DNA of 64,000 nt from Tetrapyrgos nigripes (Eukaryota > Basidiomycota > Agaricomycetes > Agaricales > Campanellaceae): NCBI GenBank assembly GCA_013368315.1, contig JAACJM010000054.1:372001-436000 (forward strand), in the 5' to 3' direction. Under the pieces are notes generated by a model. The model was not told the origin of the DNA. It was given only the letters and a program-made list of their open reading frames with translations, and made no database searches. This document shows positions 33,314 through 44,028 of this stretch, one piece after another (positions within the stretch are counted from its first letter, which is position 1; the number at the start of each line of letters is the position of its first letter). A program made the translations under genes and the position numbers.

Positions 33314-34131
33314 ATAATCCTCGTCATCCATGCTCACGGCCTGTCACAATGCTCGGCCTATACAATGTGCTATCATACCCTTGCCATTGTGAGGAAGTGT
33401 TATAACTCTCCCAAAATCATGACGGGGTGTGATAGCACTTTGAAATCATGACAGCGACGTGATAAAGGCTAATCACTATCCTGTCACTGTTACGGGCTGT
33501 GGTAATGCCCCATCCAACGTTATATCGTTGAGGACCTTTTGGTGATGCTAGAAGGGAGTAAAGGAGCCTCACGAGCCTCAGGGTAACAGCCAAGGGAGCG
33601 GGAGGGCAATCATTACTGAGTGCCATTTTTAATCTTGTAGATACGACAATATCTCGGAGAGTAGCCTACAATCCAAAGTGGAAAAGGAAAAAAGAAAAAA
33701 CCGTAAAAGGGCACAATGATGTAAGGAGACTGATACTGAAACGCTGGAACCCATCTGTCGGCAAACTGTGTTACCGCTGTAATGCCATTCTCGGTATTAG
33801 TGAAAGATGCGTCGTAATCCCGCAGCCTCTATTCACGAACCTGCTGGTAAATCAAACCTGTCAAAAATCCTGACCTGTTGAAAATCCCAACTTGTTGGAA
33901 ATTCTAACCTGTTAAGAACCATCTGACTCTACGTCAAGGACACCAGTCTCAATCGCAATGACCTACCTAGCTTGAGACCCAAGCAACCTGTTAAAAAATC
34001 ATGAACCTGATTGAAATTCACCGACTCCATTGAGACCTGTCTTGGAACCTGCCCCGATATTTTCAGTGTTTTCCCAAGCCCCTGTCACGAAAATGAACCT
34101 TTCTCAAAACCTATTTTTGATACACTATTTC
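33314..34131 (-). repeat. CAGG-rich 0.82-kb repeat, copy B
   Basis: This is the minus-strand copy of the family at 23,398-24,210. Read on the minus strand it starts GAAATAGTGTATCA (34,131-34,118) and has many CAGGTT/CAGGTC motifs (seen as AACCTG on the plus strand at 33,840-34,110). It then has the shared block AGCATCACCAAAAGGTCC-CAACGATATA (33,549-33,521) and ends GGATGACGAGGATTAT (33,329-33,314). Outside these blocks the copies differ a lot, so they are old relatives and not a recent duplication. Confidence 0.68.
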
Positions 34132-34925
34132 GCCCATATTAGTGGTCGCTTTTTAGGATCTGGAAGTGAACGGGATGTTTAGAGGTGGCGAAGTGGAAGC
34201 CATCTGCATTGACAGTCTAGGTGTGTCCTCCCTCGGTTTCGGTTTACTTTATATCTTCAGACACGTCAATGATTTTTACACTTCCATCTCTCCTTTACTC
34301 CCTCCTAGCTTTCCGTCTGAGGAGACCCTTACACGCGTTATCGGAATAGTATTATAGTATGGTGGATCTATGCGCTTCTGTGAGCCACCTGTTACATATG
34401 CATGTTATCCTCCACTCACGGTATGAACGAGCGATTTGTCGCTTCCTCCAGGTACTTTGGTTATTTGGAGTCTGGACCACATCAAAAGGCGATGGAAAAG
34501 ATCACGGATTTTGTTGAGCTGTCGACGTATCTGCGGTTGCAGATAGTGGTGAGATTCAGGTTCTTAGTCCGTGGGGGGTTTAGGATGTAAAAAGTGTCTA
34601 TGTCGGAACGTGGTAGCCGAATTTAAGCACTGGTATGTAGACAAAGAAAGACCAGTCTGCAGCTCAGAGGAGAGAATGGCCAAGTGCGTGATGGTGATGG
34701 TTTGAAAGGACGCGACTTAAGCTTCGGGTATTAGGAAGTGCACCTGTTGGTCATAAGCCCCTATCCCAGCCCTCAAGCATAACTTCATAGTAAGTTCGTA
34801 TCGTACAACGTATAACCCAAGTAATGAATCTCTCGGAATACATATAATGATATTACTACGTTGCACTGGACTGATTATCGTTGGAGTCCTATCCTATCAA
34901 TTTACCAAGATGTAGTACCCGCCTA
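34132..34925. other. No supported gene
   Basis: Two short plus-strand frames (34,166-34,357 and 34,402-34,590) have no recognisable motif. A splice-joined small protein is possible but not supported. Confidence 0.35.
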
Positions 34926-35506
34926 CTAACTCGGTACTATCGCGCCAATAGCATTTACGGATGGTGTACCTATCTTTAGAGGATTTAATCCTCCAGATTT
35001 CCCCTGAAGAGAGATTGGGAGCCGGTCCCATAGTTGAATACTTCCATAGTAGACAAAACTCGCGACGACAAGATCAGTCAAGCTTTCTCGGGCTGAATGC
35101 ACTTCTTCGCCTGTATCAAGGTTGATGATCAACTGAGGTATTGTATCAGAATCCGATTCCCCTTGTGTGAAGAGGGCCATCTCGTCCAAGGTGGTTTGAT
35201 CAACGAGCTGTAATAAGCCCCAGTGTCAGTTCAAGTTGCTACATATGACCAATACTATTAATGATTTGAGCAGCCTTCGACTCACTCTGAACTTTTTACC
35301 TTCCCTGAGAACTTCCCATTGGTAGGTTTTCTCGTTGAACGGGTTTACGAATCGGAGGAGTCTGAACTGGCTGTTAGGATACGATCAATAGCGAGTAATT
35401 TATTCGATTCCTAAATACCACTCACCTCTTACCCTCATTCCATTCCAACTTCTTGATTTCTACATCGCCAGCTTTGGCGTTGTGCAGTCGAATGACGTCC
35501 GAGTTG
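34926..35506 (-). CDS. DUF6593-like protein (5' end unresolved)
   Basis: Three minus-strand exons join in frame: 35506-35426, 35370-35286 and 35207-34926. They give ...NSDVIRLHNAKAGDVEIKKLEW, then GKSQFRLLRFVNPFNEKTYQWEV and LVDQTTLDEMALFTQG, ending with DLVVASFVYYGSIQLWDRLP. The pattern of a W near 'KTYQWEV', charged strands and a terminal 'DLVVxxFVY' fits the mushroom-specific DUF6593 family, whose function is unknown. No satisfactory start codon can be joined in phase: an upstream exon ending AAGCTG|GTATGT is out of phase and lacks an ATG, although a TATATA element stands at about 35,618-35,626. The start may be lost or use an exon I missed. Confidence 0.5.
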
Positions 35507-35626
35507 CTAAACAAAGGCTGTTGTCAGGAAGTGCATCATGACAAGGCTGAGACATACCAGCTTCACTTGAGAATGAGAGACTGAAGTTGATTAATGACGT
35601 GAGTTCGATGGCAGTATGTATATAAG

Positions 35627-36690
35627 AGGCATCTGCTTAAGACCTATGCTCCAACTGTCAACAGGCTCCCTTGAAGCTCCAACACATATATTCCATCAAC
35701 GAATCAACCTGGCACAACAGCACCCGCCTGTTCTCCGCATTACTAGAATGCAGATAAAAAGAAACCGGAAAGAAACCGGATAGAATATACACGGCAGGTC
35801 CTCAATAGAACGATGACAGGTGTGGGTTTCGTGTAGCCCGCCATGGCGTACACCTACATCTGATACTTTTCCGCAGGAAAGGGGTGTATATAGCCTATGC
35901 AGTATGTACTACCCCAAAATTGGTGGAGTCATGGGAGGTGGATATGGGGAGGGCTGAATGCGTTGACGACAGCGACGCCGCTTGGAGGCATTCGGTAACC
36001 CTGCGGAACTGTAATACAAGTCAAATGAACGTAGAGTAGAGGTAAGATACGCACCTGAAGAAACAATGCCGTGCAATCCAAAAGTACTAACAGGTATCCA
36101 ACGGCGCAGTCCTGTCCTTTTCACAGCCAATGCATCTTCCCATTTTGCTTCAACTAACCCTATAAGAATCATCCCGACGTATTATGGATGCGGCGTGAAC
36201 GGGACTTGGGGTCTGCGATGAAGAAGAGTTGTTAGAGGAGGAGTGACATGACCTTGAGGGCAGGAAAGGGTTGGAAATAAACTAGCAGACGTATATATAT
36301 CTGTAGAACGGTGATAGAATGAGATTAAGCGAATAGAAGAAGGTAACCGAGAGGAAGGGAGTCTTGTGATCAACGCGGGTGCAACGACGAGCACGTACCT
36401 TCACCAATCACCACGTAGCACCCAGATTGGACCGGCTATGGCTAGCGGGGTTCCAGGGGAGTCTGTTGATGGGTGGTGGTGACGTGCAGTCCTTTCCCGT
36501 CACACACCACCAAAACGAACCTTGTCGCGCTCCTCCTCCGCCAAAACGCGTTTGTTCTCTTCTCCGTCGTGCTTTCAACGTATCTTCTCCTCATTCCGAG
36601 TATTGGACGGATGGACTCAACCGGATGACGGTGACCGAAGACGGTGTGGAAGTAGAGAGGGACGAGTGGAAGATTTGGGGGGAGAAGTTG
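35627..36690. other. Uncertain region with small frames
   Basis: A minus-strand frame at 36,172-35,909 (LVEAKWEDALAVKRTGLRRW) and a plus-strand frame at 36,379-36,738 (SEYWTDGLNRMTVTEDG, VEVERDEWKIWGEKL) read more like protein than most frames here. Neither can be tied to a family or to a clean exon series. The plus-strand frame could be an exon of a gene that ends near 37,015. Confidence 0.25.
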
Positions 36691-36694
36691 CTTT

Positions 36695-37015
36695 GTGTCT
36701 TTGGTGGGTCCTTTGCAGACGAGACGAGACGAAGCTAACGCCCCCCACAGAGCTACTAACACGAATCCAACGACAACAGAAAAGAACAACAAGGTCTTTT
36801 CATACTCACAACCTCCTCTACCACTCTCAAATCCAGCGCGAAATACCCACCCTTGCCCTTCGAGAATCCTACACTACTCGATGCCACCTGGGCCGACGAC
36901 TTCTACTGCGACGGCGGCGAGTGCGGATACGACGACGACGGGGTTGAATGAGTCTGTGCCGGCGTTGCCGCCTACTCCAAGTCTGATTATAAGGGGAGGG
37001 GAGGGGGTGATGTAA
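36695..37015 (+). CDS. Possible C-terminal exon of a low-complexity protein
   Basis: This frame is rich in Pro/Thr/Ala/Ser (MPPGPTTSTATAASADTTTT, LPPTPSLIIRGGEGVM) and ends at a stop, followed by a C/T-rich stretch like a fungal 3' end. It overlaps the frame 36,379-36,738 in another phase; an intron could connect them. No domain is recognised, so existence is uncertain. Confidence 0.22.
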   Translation: MSLVGPLQTRRDEANAPHRATNTNPTTTEKNNKVFSYSQPPLPLSNPARNTHPCPSRILHYSMPPGPTTSTATAASADTTTTGLNESVPALPPTPSLIIRGGEGVM

Positions 37016-37946
37016 CAGGTGGACGTGAGTGTTGTTCCCTTTCGTCGTTTTTTGTTTTTCTCTTTCGACTGCTACCCCACCCAACGTTTTCCGTCTTCAC
37101 CTACTCCTGAAACCTGTCCTTTTAGTTTAATCTGCGCTGTCGTTTGTATTCTTTTTTTTACATGTCTGTCCCCATCTTCTCTTTCTTCCTCTCCACGTCT
37201 TTCATTATGTTTAAGCAAAGCAACGAATTACTGACGTTCTCTTCCTTCTTCCCCCTTCCTGTCCTTCTCGTATTCCCATCCCCACTACCGACCTCGCCTC
37301 GTCCGACGTATACAATGTCAGCTGTGACTACGTTGTCGATTCCAGCCCCCGCCACCCTCCCTTCCCATCCTCCCCCCCATCCATACTCGCAAACGTGTTT
37401 GGTTCTTGAATTCGGTTTCAGGTTTTGTTTCTCGCCTCGGTCTCGGTCTTGTACATAGGCCCCCTCGACGCCGTCTTCCTATCCAGCATTGGAGTTGGTG
37501 TCCCGCCTGAGGACGGGGAGGAATGGTAATGGGAGGGAGAAGGGGGGTTGCTATGGTAGTCCTGATAGCACATTACATTATTACAATCACGAACACGAAC
37601 ACCTTTTTGGATATTTTTTTTGTGTCACTGTGTTGGTGGGTCACGGTGTGGAGAAGGGGAGTCCGCCTATCCCTGAACACTCGTGGGCACGTTGAACTAG
37701 GGAATGAGTCTAGTGACAAAGGTATACTATTGGTCGGAAAACAACAAATGAGAAAAACTGTACGAAAAGTGCCCGAGCCTTATTCATAGGTGAGTTTCTC
37801 ATACTAAATTCATTTTCGCAAAAGGTAAACTTGCATGGGCTGCTCAAGCCTTGCAAGTTCCGCGTTTGTACCTCAAGTCGCCAACATAAAATAATCTTCA
37901 AGTTTGTAGTGCGCGAACGAGCATCATTCCGCGCATAAGAGAAAGT
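37016..37946. other. No supported gene
   Basis: T/C-rich on the left (37,030-37,450), then mixed. Short frames on both strands are low complexity. This is probably intergenic DNA before the NLR-like gene. Confidence 0.4.
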
Positions 37947-37952
37947 CACGTG
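37947..37952. promoter_or_regulatory. CACGTG E-box upstream of the NLR-like gene
   Basis: TCACGTG lies about 60 bp before the proposed start codon at 38,010. bHLH factors bind this palindrome in fungi. Single occurrence, so only suggestive. Confidence 0.25.
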
Positions 37953-38009
37953 TAGACGACACTTTCCTTTGCGCGCTCTTCCCGTTCATATCTGCGTGTT
38001 GAGATCCAA

Positions 38010-41000
38010 ATGCCGTCTAAAAAGCAAAAGAAAGCTCTTCATGCTATCAAAATGAAAATGAAAAAGCAAGCAAAGAAGCAAGCAAAGAAGCAAGGTAAGT
38101 AATGGCCGCTCGTAGGGTCAGCGTCTACTAAATTCCCTGGGACACAGATATCTCAGAGCAATCAGCTCAGGGCACTTCTCAGTCTAACGATTTCCAGACG
38201 TACGAAGCCCCCGATATCTTCCTTTTATCATACTGAATGCCAATAAAATAGGACGACATCTGTTCAAGATAGGCACCACCAAGTGTATGAGTATTTTTTA
38301 TCTTTCTAAGCAGTATATATTTAAAACTGCTATAGAGGTGTGCCAGACAATGCTAGAACAGAAATCAAGTCAGTGCTTTTTCAGATAATTCATCATTACT
38401 TTGTTACTCTATACTCCTCTGACATGACCCTTAGCATTCTTGCTGGGACTCAAAATGCCTCATTCAAGAACAGTCAGTTCAATGCAGTTGGACATGATCA
38501 ACATAATATCACTAACAACTATTATGGTAATGTAAGCTACTGATTTAATAATTGCTGACTCATTGTTCTGTTTGATTCTTAGCAAGAGAAAAGCAGGTTT
38601 GTGAAACTTATAAATCCTCCATTGTTCAATAACTCACTCTACCAAACAGGAAATGACAAACATGTAGTTGATATTTTCTTGAACTAATCAACAGACACTG
38701 ATTATTTTGAAGTCCTAACTTGCAGGATGTACTCCGATGTCCTGCACCTAGTCAGTACTTTACTGGCCGTAAAGACATCCTCCAAAAGCTTTCAGAGATT
38801 TTTGCAGCAGATGCTCCCCCCATGCTACGAGTAGTGACTCTTGTGGCAAAAGGAGGAACTGGGAAGACACAGGTGGTACTGAAATTTGTGTCTGAGCAAA
38901 CCTCTAGGTCAAATTGTTTTATGCTTGGCTAGTGTTGAAATACTTACATATCAAAGCAGATTTTCAAACATTTGGTTTTTTGATGCAACCTCAAAAGCCA
39001 CTCTTGAGACTGATTTCAAGAAGCTTGCCAAGGCTGCAGACATTGGGGATGGCATCAATGATGTCAAAGATCTCTTGGGGAGGAACTGCAAAGATTCACT
39101 CCTCATCTTTGACAGTGCAGATGACCCAGATATCTACCTAAATGATTACATTCCCAGCTGCAATCATGGCAATGTGATTATCACAAGCCGTCTAGCAGAC
39201 ACTAGACATATGGCATCACCTGGTCATGACATTGGTTTCAATGATCTTGAAAAGGAGGATGCTATTGAACTGCTTTTGCAGCATGCTCATGAAGACAAAT
39301 CAGCCACTACTTATGAGCTGGGGTCAAGCATTGTTGATACACTTGAGTGTTATGCACTAGCTATATCTACAGCTGGTGCCTATATTCATACAACTCCATC
39401 CTGTAAGCTCAGCGACTACTTGGCCCGTTTCAAGAAAAAACAAGGAGAACTCATCAAGTACAGAATGAAGTCTCTTGACAGCTATCAAAGGACTGTGTTC
39501 AGTGCTTTTAAACTCAGCTTTGAAAAGTTAAAGAGCCGCACTCAGTATCTTTTGCAAATCTGTGCTTTTCTTCATCACAAGGCAATTCCCATCCAGCTAT
39601 TCAAGCGTGCAGCTGCTTTTCAGGGTGGGGATCTTGACCTTGGCGAGCAACCACCTGCAATGGCAAAAATGGAAGAATTCCTGTCACTCTTTGAGGATGA
39701 TGACTCATGGGAGGAATGTGTGGATGAATTGTGTCAGTTCTCTTTGGCATCATATGATAATGGTACAAAGGTTCTTTCATTACACTCTGTCATTCATGCC
39801 TGTTCCCATGAGACTGTTAATCTGAAGGACAGTGAACAAGATGTGGCATTTTTGCTAATTGGACGAGCTACTCCACGTGGATTTGTGGAGGCTGACTATC
39901 AGTTCAGAAAGCAGTTGTGGGTCCATGCAAGCTACATGGCTGGAAAGAATATGCCCACTGTTGGTGTGCGAATTTGCCTAGCACATATCCTAATTGATGC
40001 AGGAATGTGGGCTCAAGCTGAGCAGCTGGGGGAGCAGGTGGTTGGGCTCAGGAAGGAAGTGCTTGGAGAGCGCCACCCCGACACATTGACTTCCATGAGC
40101 AACCTTGCCTTGACTTACCAGAGCTGTGGAAAGTGGGAGGCAGCTGAGCAGCTGGGGGAGCAGGTGGTCGGGCTCAGCAAGAAAGTGCTTGGAGAGCGCC
40201 ACCCCAACACATTGACTTCCATGAGCATCCTTGCCTTGACTTACAAGAGCTGTGGAAAGTGGGAGGCAGCTGAGCAGCTGGGGGAGCAGGTGGTTGGGCT
40301 CAGGAAGGAAGTGCTTGGAGAGCACCACCCCAACACATTGACTTCCATGAGCAACCTTGCCTCGACTTACCAGAGCTGTGGAAAGTGGGAGGCAGCTGAG
40401 CAGCTGGGGGAGCAGGTGGTTGGGCTCAGCAAGGAAGTGCTTGGAGAGCTCCACCCCAACACATTGACTTCCATGAGCAACCTTGCCTCGACTTACCAGA
40501 GCCGTGGAAAGTGGGAGGCAGCTGAGCAGCTGGGGGAGCAGGTGGTTGGGCTCAGCAAGGAAGAGCTTGGAGAGCACCACCCCGGCACATTGACTTCCAT
40601 GAGCAACCTTGCCGTGACTTATGAGAGCTGTGGAAAGTGGGAGGCAGCTGAGCAGCTGGGGGAGCAGGTGGTTGGGCTCAGCAAGGAAGTGCTTGGAGAG
40701 CGCCACCCCAGCACATTGACTTCCATGAGCAACCTTGCCTGGATTTACAAGAGCCGTGGAAAGTGGGAGGCAGCTGAGCAGCTGGGGGAGCAGGTGGTTG
40801 GGCTCAGCAAGGAAGTGCTTGGAGAGCGCCACCCCAGCACATTGACTTCCATGAGCAACCTTGCCTTGACTTACAAGAGCTGTGGAAAGTGGGAGGCAGC
40901 TGAGCAGCTGGGGGAGCAGGTGGTTGGGCTCAGCAAGGAAGTGCTTGGAGAGCGCCACCCCAGCACATTGACTTCCATGAGCAACCTTGCCCAGATTTAC

Positions 41001-43178
41001 AAGAGCCGTGGAAAGTGGGAGGCAGCTGAGCAGCTGGGGGAGCAGGTGGTTGGGCTCAGGAAGGAAATGCTTGGAGAGCGCCACCCTGGGACATTGACTT
41101 CCATGAGCAACCTTGCCGTGACTTACGGGAGCCGTGGAAAGTGGGAGGCAGCTGAGCAGCTGGGGGAGCAGGTGGTTGGGCTCAGGAAGGAAATGCTTGG
41201 AGAGCGCCACCCTGGGACATTGACTTCTATGAGCAACCTTGCCGCGACTTACGAGAGCTGTGGAAAGTGGGAGGCAGCTGAGCAGCTGGGGGAGCAGGTG
41301 GTTGGGCTCAGGAAGGAAGTGCTTGGAGAGCGCCACCCCGACACATTGACTTCCATGAGCAACCTTGCCTGGATTTACAAGAGCCGTGGAAAGTGGGAGG
41401 CAGCTGAGCAGCTGGGGGAGCAGGTGGTTGGGCTCAGCAAGGAAGTGCTTGGAGAGCGCCACCCCAGCACATTGACTTCCATGAGCAACCTTGCCGCAAC
41501 TTACGAGAGCCGTGGAAAGTGGGAGGCAGCTGAGCAGCTGGGAGAGCAGGTGGTTGGGCTCAGGAAGGAAGTGCTTGGAGAGCGCCACCCCAGCACATTG
41601 ACTTCCATGAGCAACCTTGCTGCGACTTACGAGAGCCATGGAAAGTGGGAGGCAGCTGAGCAGCTGGGGGAGCAGGTGGTTGGGCTCAGCAAGGAAGTGC
41701 TTCCAGAGTGCCACCCCAGCACATTGACTTCCATGAGCAACCTTGCCTGGATTTACAAGAGCCGTGGAAAGTGGGAGGCAGCTGAGCAGCTGGGGGAGCA
41801 GGTGGTTGGGCTCAGCAAGGAAGTGCTTGGAGAGCGCCACCCCAGCACATTGACTTCCATGAGCAACCTTGCCTGGATTTACAAGAGCCGTGGAAAGTGG
41901 GAGGCAGCTGAGCAGCTGGGGGAGCAGGTGGCTGGGCTCAGGAAGGAAATGCTTGGAGAGCGCCACCCTGGGACATTGACTTCCATGAGCAACCTTGCCG
42001 CGACTTACGAGAGCCGTGGAAAGTGGGAGGCAGCTGAGCAGCTGGGGGAGCAGGTGGTTGGGCTCAGGAAGGAAGTGCTTGGAGAGCGCCACCCCAGCAC
42101 ATTGACTTCCATGAGCAACCTTGCCGCAACTTACGAGAGCCGTGGAAAGTGGGAGGCAGCTGAGCAGCTGGGAGAGCAGGTGGTTGGGCTCAGGAAGGAA
42201 GTGCTTGGAGAGCGCCACCCCAGCACATTGACTTCCATGAGCAACCTTGCTGCGACTTACGAGAGCCATGGAAAGTGGGAGGCAGCTGAGCAGCTGGGGG
42301 AGCAGGTGGTTGGGCTCAGCAAGGAAGTGCTTCCAGAGCGCCACCCCAGCACATTGACTTCCATGAGCAACCTTGCCTGGATTTACAAGAGCCGTGGAAA
42401 GTGGAAGGCAGCTGAGCAGCTGGGGGAGCAGGTGGTTGGGCTCAGGAAGGAAGTGCTTGGAGAGTGCCACCCCAGCACATTGACTTCCATGAGCAACCTT
42501 GCCGCGACTTACGAGAGCTGTGGAAAGTGGGAGGCAGCTGAGCAGCTGGGGGAGCAGGTGGTTGGGCTCAACAAGGAAGTGCTTGGAGAGTGCCACCCCA
42601 GCACATTGACTTCCATGAGCAACCTTGCTGTGACTTACGAGAGCTGTGGAAAGTGGGAGGCAGCTGAGCAGCTGGGGGAGCAGGTGGTTGGGCTCAGGAA
42701 GGAAGTGCTTGGAGAGCGCCACCCCAGCACATTGACTTCCATGAGCAACCTTGCCTGGACTTACAAGAGCTGTGGAAAGTGGGAGGCAGCTGAGCAGCTT
42801 GGGGAGCAGGTGGTTGGGCTCAGGAAGGAAGTGCTTGGAGAGTGCCACCCCAGCACATTGACTTCCATGAGCAACCTTGCCTCAACTTACGAGAGCTGTG
42901 GAAAGTGGGAGGCAGCTGAGCAGCTGGGGGAGCAGGTGGTTGGGCTCAGCAAGGAAGTGCTTGGAGAGCGCCACCCCGGCACATTGACTTCCATGAGCAA
43001 CCTTGCCTGGATTTACGAGAGCTGTGGAAAGTGGGAGGCAGCTGAGCAGCTGGGGGAGCAGGTGGTTGGGCTCAGGAAGGAAGTGCTTGGAGAGCACCAC
43101 CCCAGCACATTGACTTCCATGAGCAACCTTGCCTTGACTTACGAGAGCTGTGGAAGTGGGAGGCTGCTAAGCAGTTGA
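38010..43178 (+). CDS. NLR-like STAND NTPase with 25 near-identical TPRs
   Basis: My exon model is 38010-38094, 38148-38199, 38252-38284, 38435-38526, 38583-38596, 38726-38907 and 38960-43178. It stays in frame for 1558 residues; the two smallest exons are the least certain. The N-terminus is Lys-rich (MPSKKQKKALHAI). Then comes SQFNAVGHDQHNITNNYY, a short Asn/Gln-rich motif like those preceding the NTPase in other mushroom NLRs. The NB-ARC-type domain has Walker A (AKGGTGKTQ, near residue 134), FSNIWFFDAT, Walker B (SLLIFDSADDPD), NVIITSR and a GLPL-like CYALAISTAGA. A winged-helix-like region precedes 25 TPR units from 40,017. Such proteins are thought to sense non-self or cell state through the repeat surface and signal through the N-terminus. 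A one-base deletion near 43,153 changes the last residues. Confidence 0.88.
40017..43166 (+). repeat. Array of 25 tandem 126-bp TPR units
   Basis: Each unit encodes 42 residues: AEQLGEQVVGL-x-KE-x-LGE-x-HP, then x-TLTSMSNLA, two variable residues, Y-x-S-x-GKWEA. Variation is confined to a few positions: R/S/N before KE, V/M/E, R/H/C/L, D/N/G/S after HP, L/S/V/W/Q/A with T/I before Tyr, Q/K/E/G, and C/R/H before GKWEA. Almost everything else is invariant even at the DNA level, so the array is being homogenised. Units 12-14 and 17-19 are near-copies 630 bp (five units) apart. Confidence 0.95.
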
Positions 43179-43374
43179 GGGAGCACTGGGCTTTATTAGC
43201 ACAAGAGGAGGAATAGAGGGCAAGGTGAAATCAGAGAAGAAAAATGTATTGGTGTAAGTCTCAAGGATTTCTTGATAACTATGGACAATTGTATCTAGAA
43301 TATTCTACAATATACTGCCAGTATCCACTTGTACCCACCTCTTCTAGTTAGTATCTGGAGTTGCTAGAGAGGTA

Positions 43375-43530
43375 CAGTCAAATACCTCATAATGAATAGC
43401 GTTGGGAGACAGCCCAAAGCTATTCATTATGGTTGTTATTCCTTATGATATGTTTTCTTAGCCGTAAACATCACTGTGAGAGCCAAAAGTGTATTCATTA
43501 TTACCTTATTCATTATGAGGTATTCTACTG
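43375..43530. mobile_element. Tc1/mariner-type MITE
   Basis: This 156-bp element starts CAGTCAAATACCTCATAATG and ends with its inverted match CATTATGAGGTATTCTACTG, with two mismatches over about 25 bp. It is flanked by TA on both sides (43,373-43,374 and 43,531-43,532), the signature of Tc1/mariner insertion. Inside, CATAATGAATAGC and GCTATTCATTATG form a second hairpin. It has no coding capacity and lies about 200 bp after the NLR-like gene, so it may contribute to that transcript's 3' end. Confidence 0.85.
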
Positions 43531-43765
43531 TAAGTACTTTGTGTCATGATTAGGCCAGTACCACTAACCACTATGTCAAAAGGGCAATATGTCCAGCTTG
43601 GCTGGACTATTGGACTGGTGTATATAAGCACATACAATGGCATGCACTTCATGACACTTTGGAGTTGCTAGAGAGTACTATACTATTACAATTACTACTT
43701 GTAGGGATCATTACAAAGCCTTTATGAGTTAACTTAGGTCAAAATGGTGAGGATAACTGAAGTAG

Positions 43766-44028
43766 TGTCACGAATCACCGATCTATTCATTTCTTATCTC
43801 CACGGACTACTATTCATTCCTCTCATCTTTACCACCATCATCTTCTCTGTCTATGGTCACCATCACTTAATCTGATATGTTCATCATTTATCTCCTCTGA
43901 TTCCTATCTCCATGGACATTCTCACTTATTCACTTATTCTCAATTCACTTCTTTGATATATATACCAAAGGACTTGTAGTTAGTTCCTTAGTCTGTTCAC
44001 TTCGTCTCCACTCCGCTCTCAGTACAGT
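43766..44028 (+). mobile_element. Left LTR of the older gypsy element (first part)
   Basis: It starts TGTCACGAATCACC and contains CTCCATGGACATTCTCAC, a TATATATA stretch and TTAGTCTGTTCACTTCG, all shared with the LTR of the young element. It is cut at 44,028 by the young insertion and resumes at 51,783, with ACAGT present at both edges. Confidence 0.85.
44024..44028. repeat. Target-site duplication ACAGT (left)
   Basis: ACAGT precedes the 5' LTR and is repeated directly after the 3' LTR at 51,783-51,787. Five bases is the usual size for Ty3/gypsy integrases. Confidence 0.9.

Noticed and set aside
23398..34131. The two CAGG-rich copies as terminal inverted repeats of one giant transposon containing the LINE
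   Set aside because: The copies are too diverged from each other to be ends of one recent element, and the LINE has its own target-site duplication. They are better read as two old insertions.
39990..42848. A 952-codon open frame antisense to the TPR array
   Set aside because: The unit length (126 bp) is a multiple of three, so one antisense frame without a stop in the unit stays open through every copy. It has no start context or domain of its own.
40017..43166. CRISPR-like regular repeats
   Set aside because: The units are contiguous without spacers, encode TPRs in frame and belong to a eukaryotic gene.
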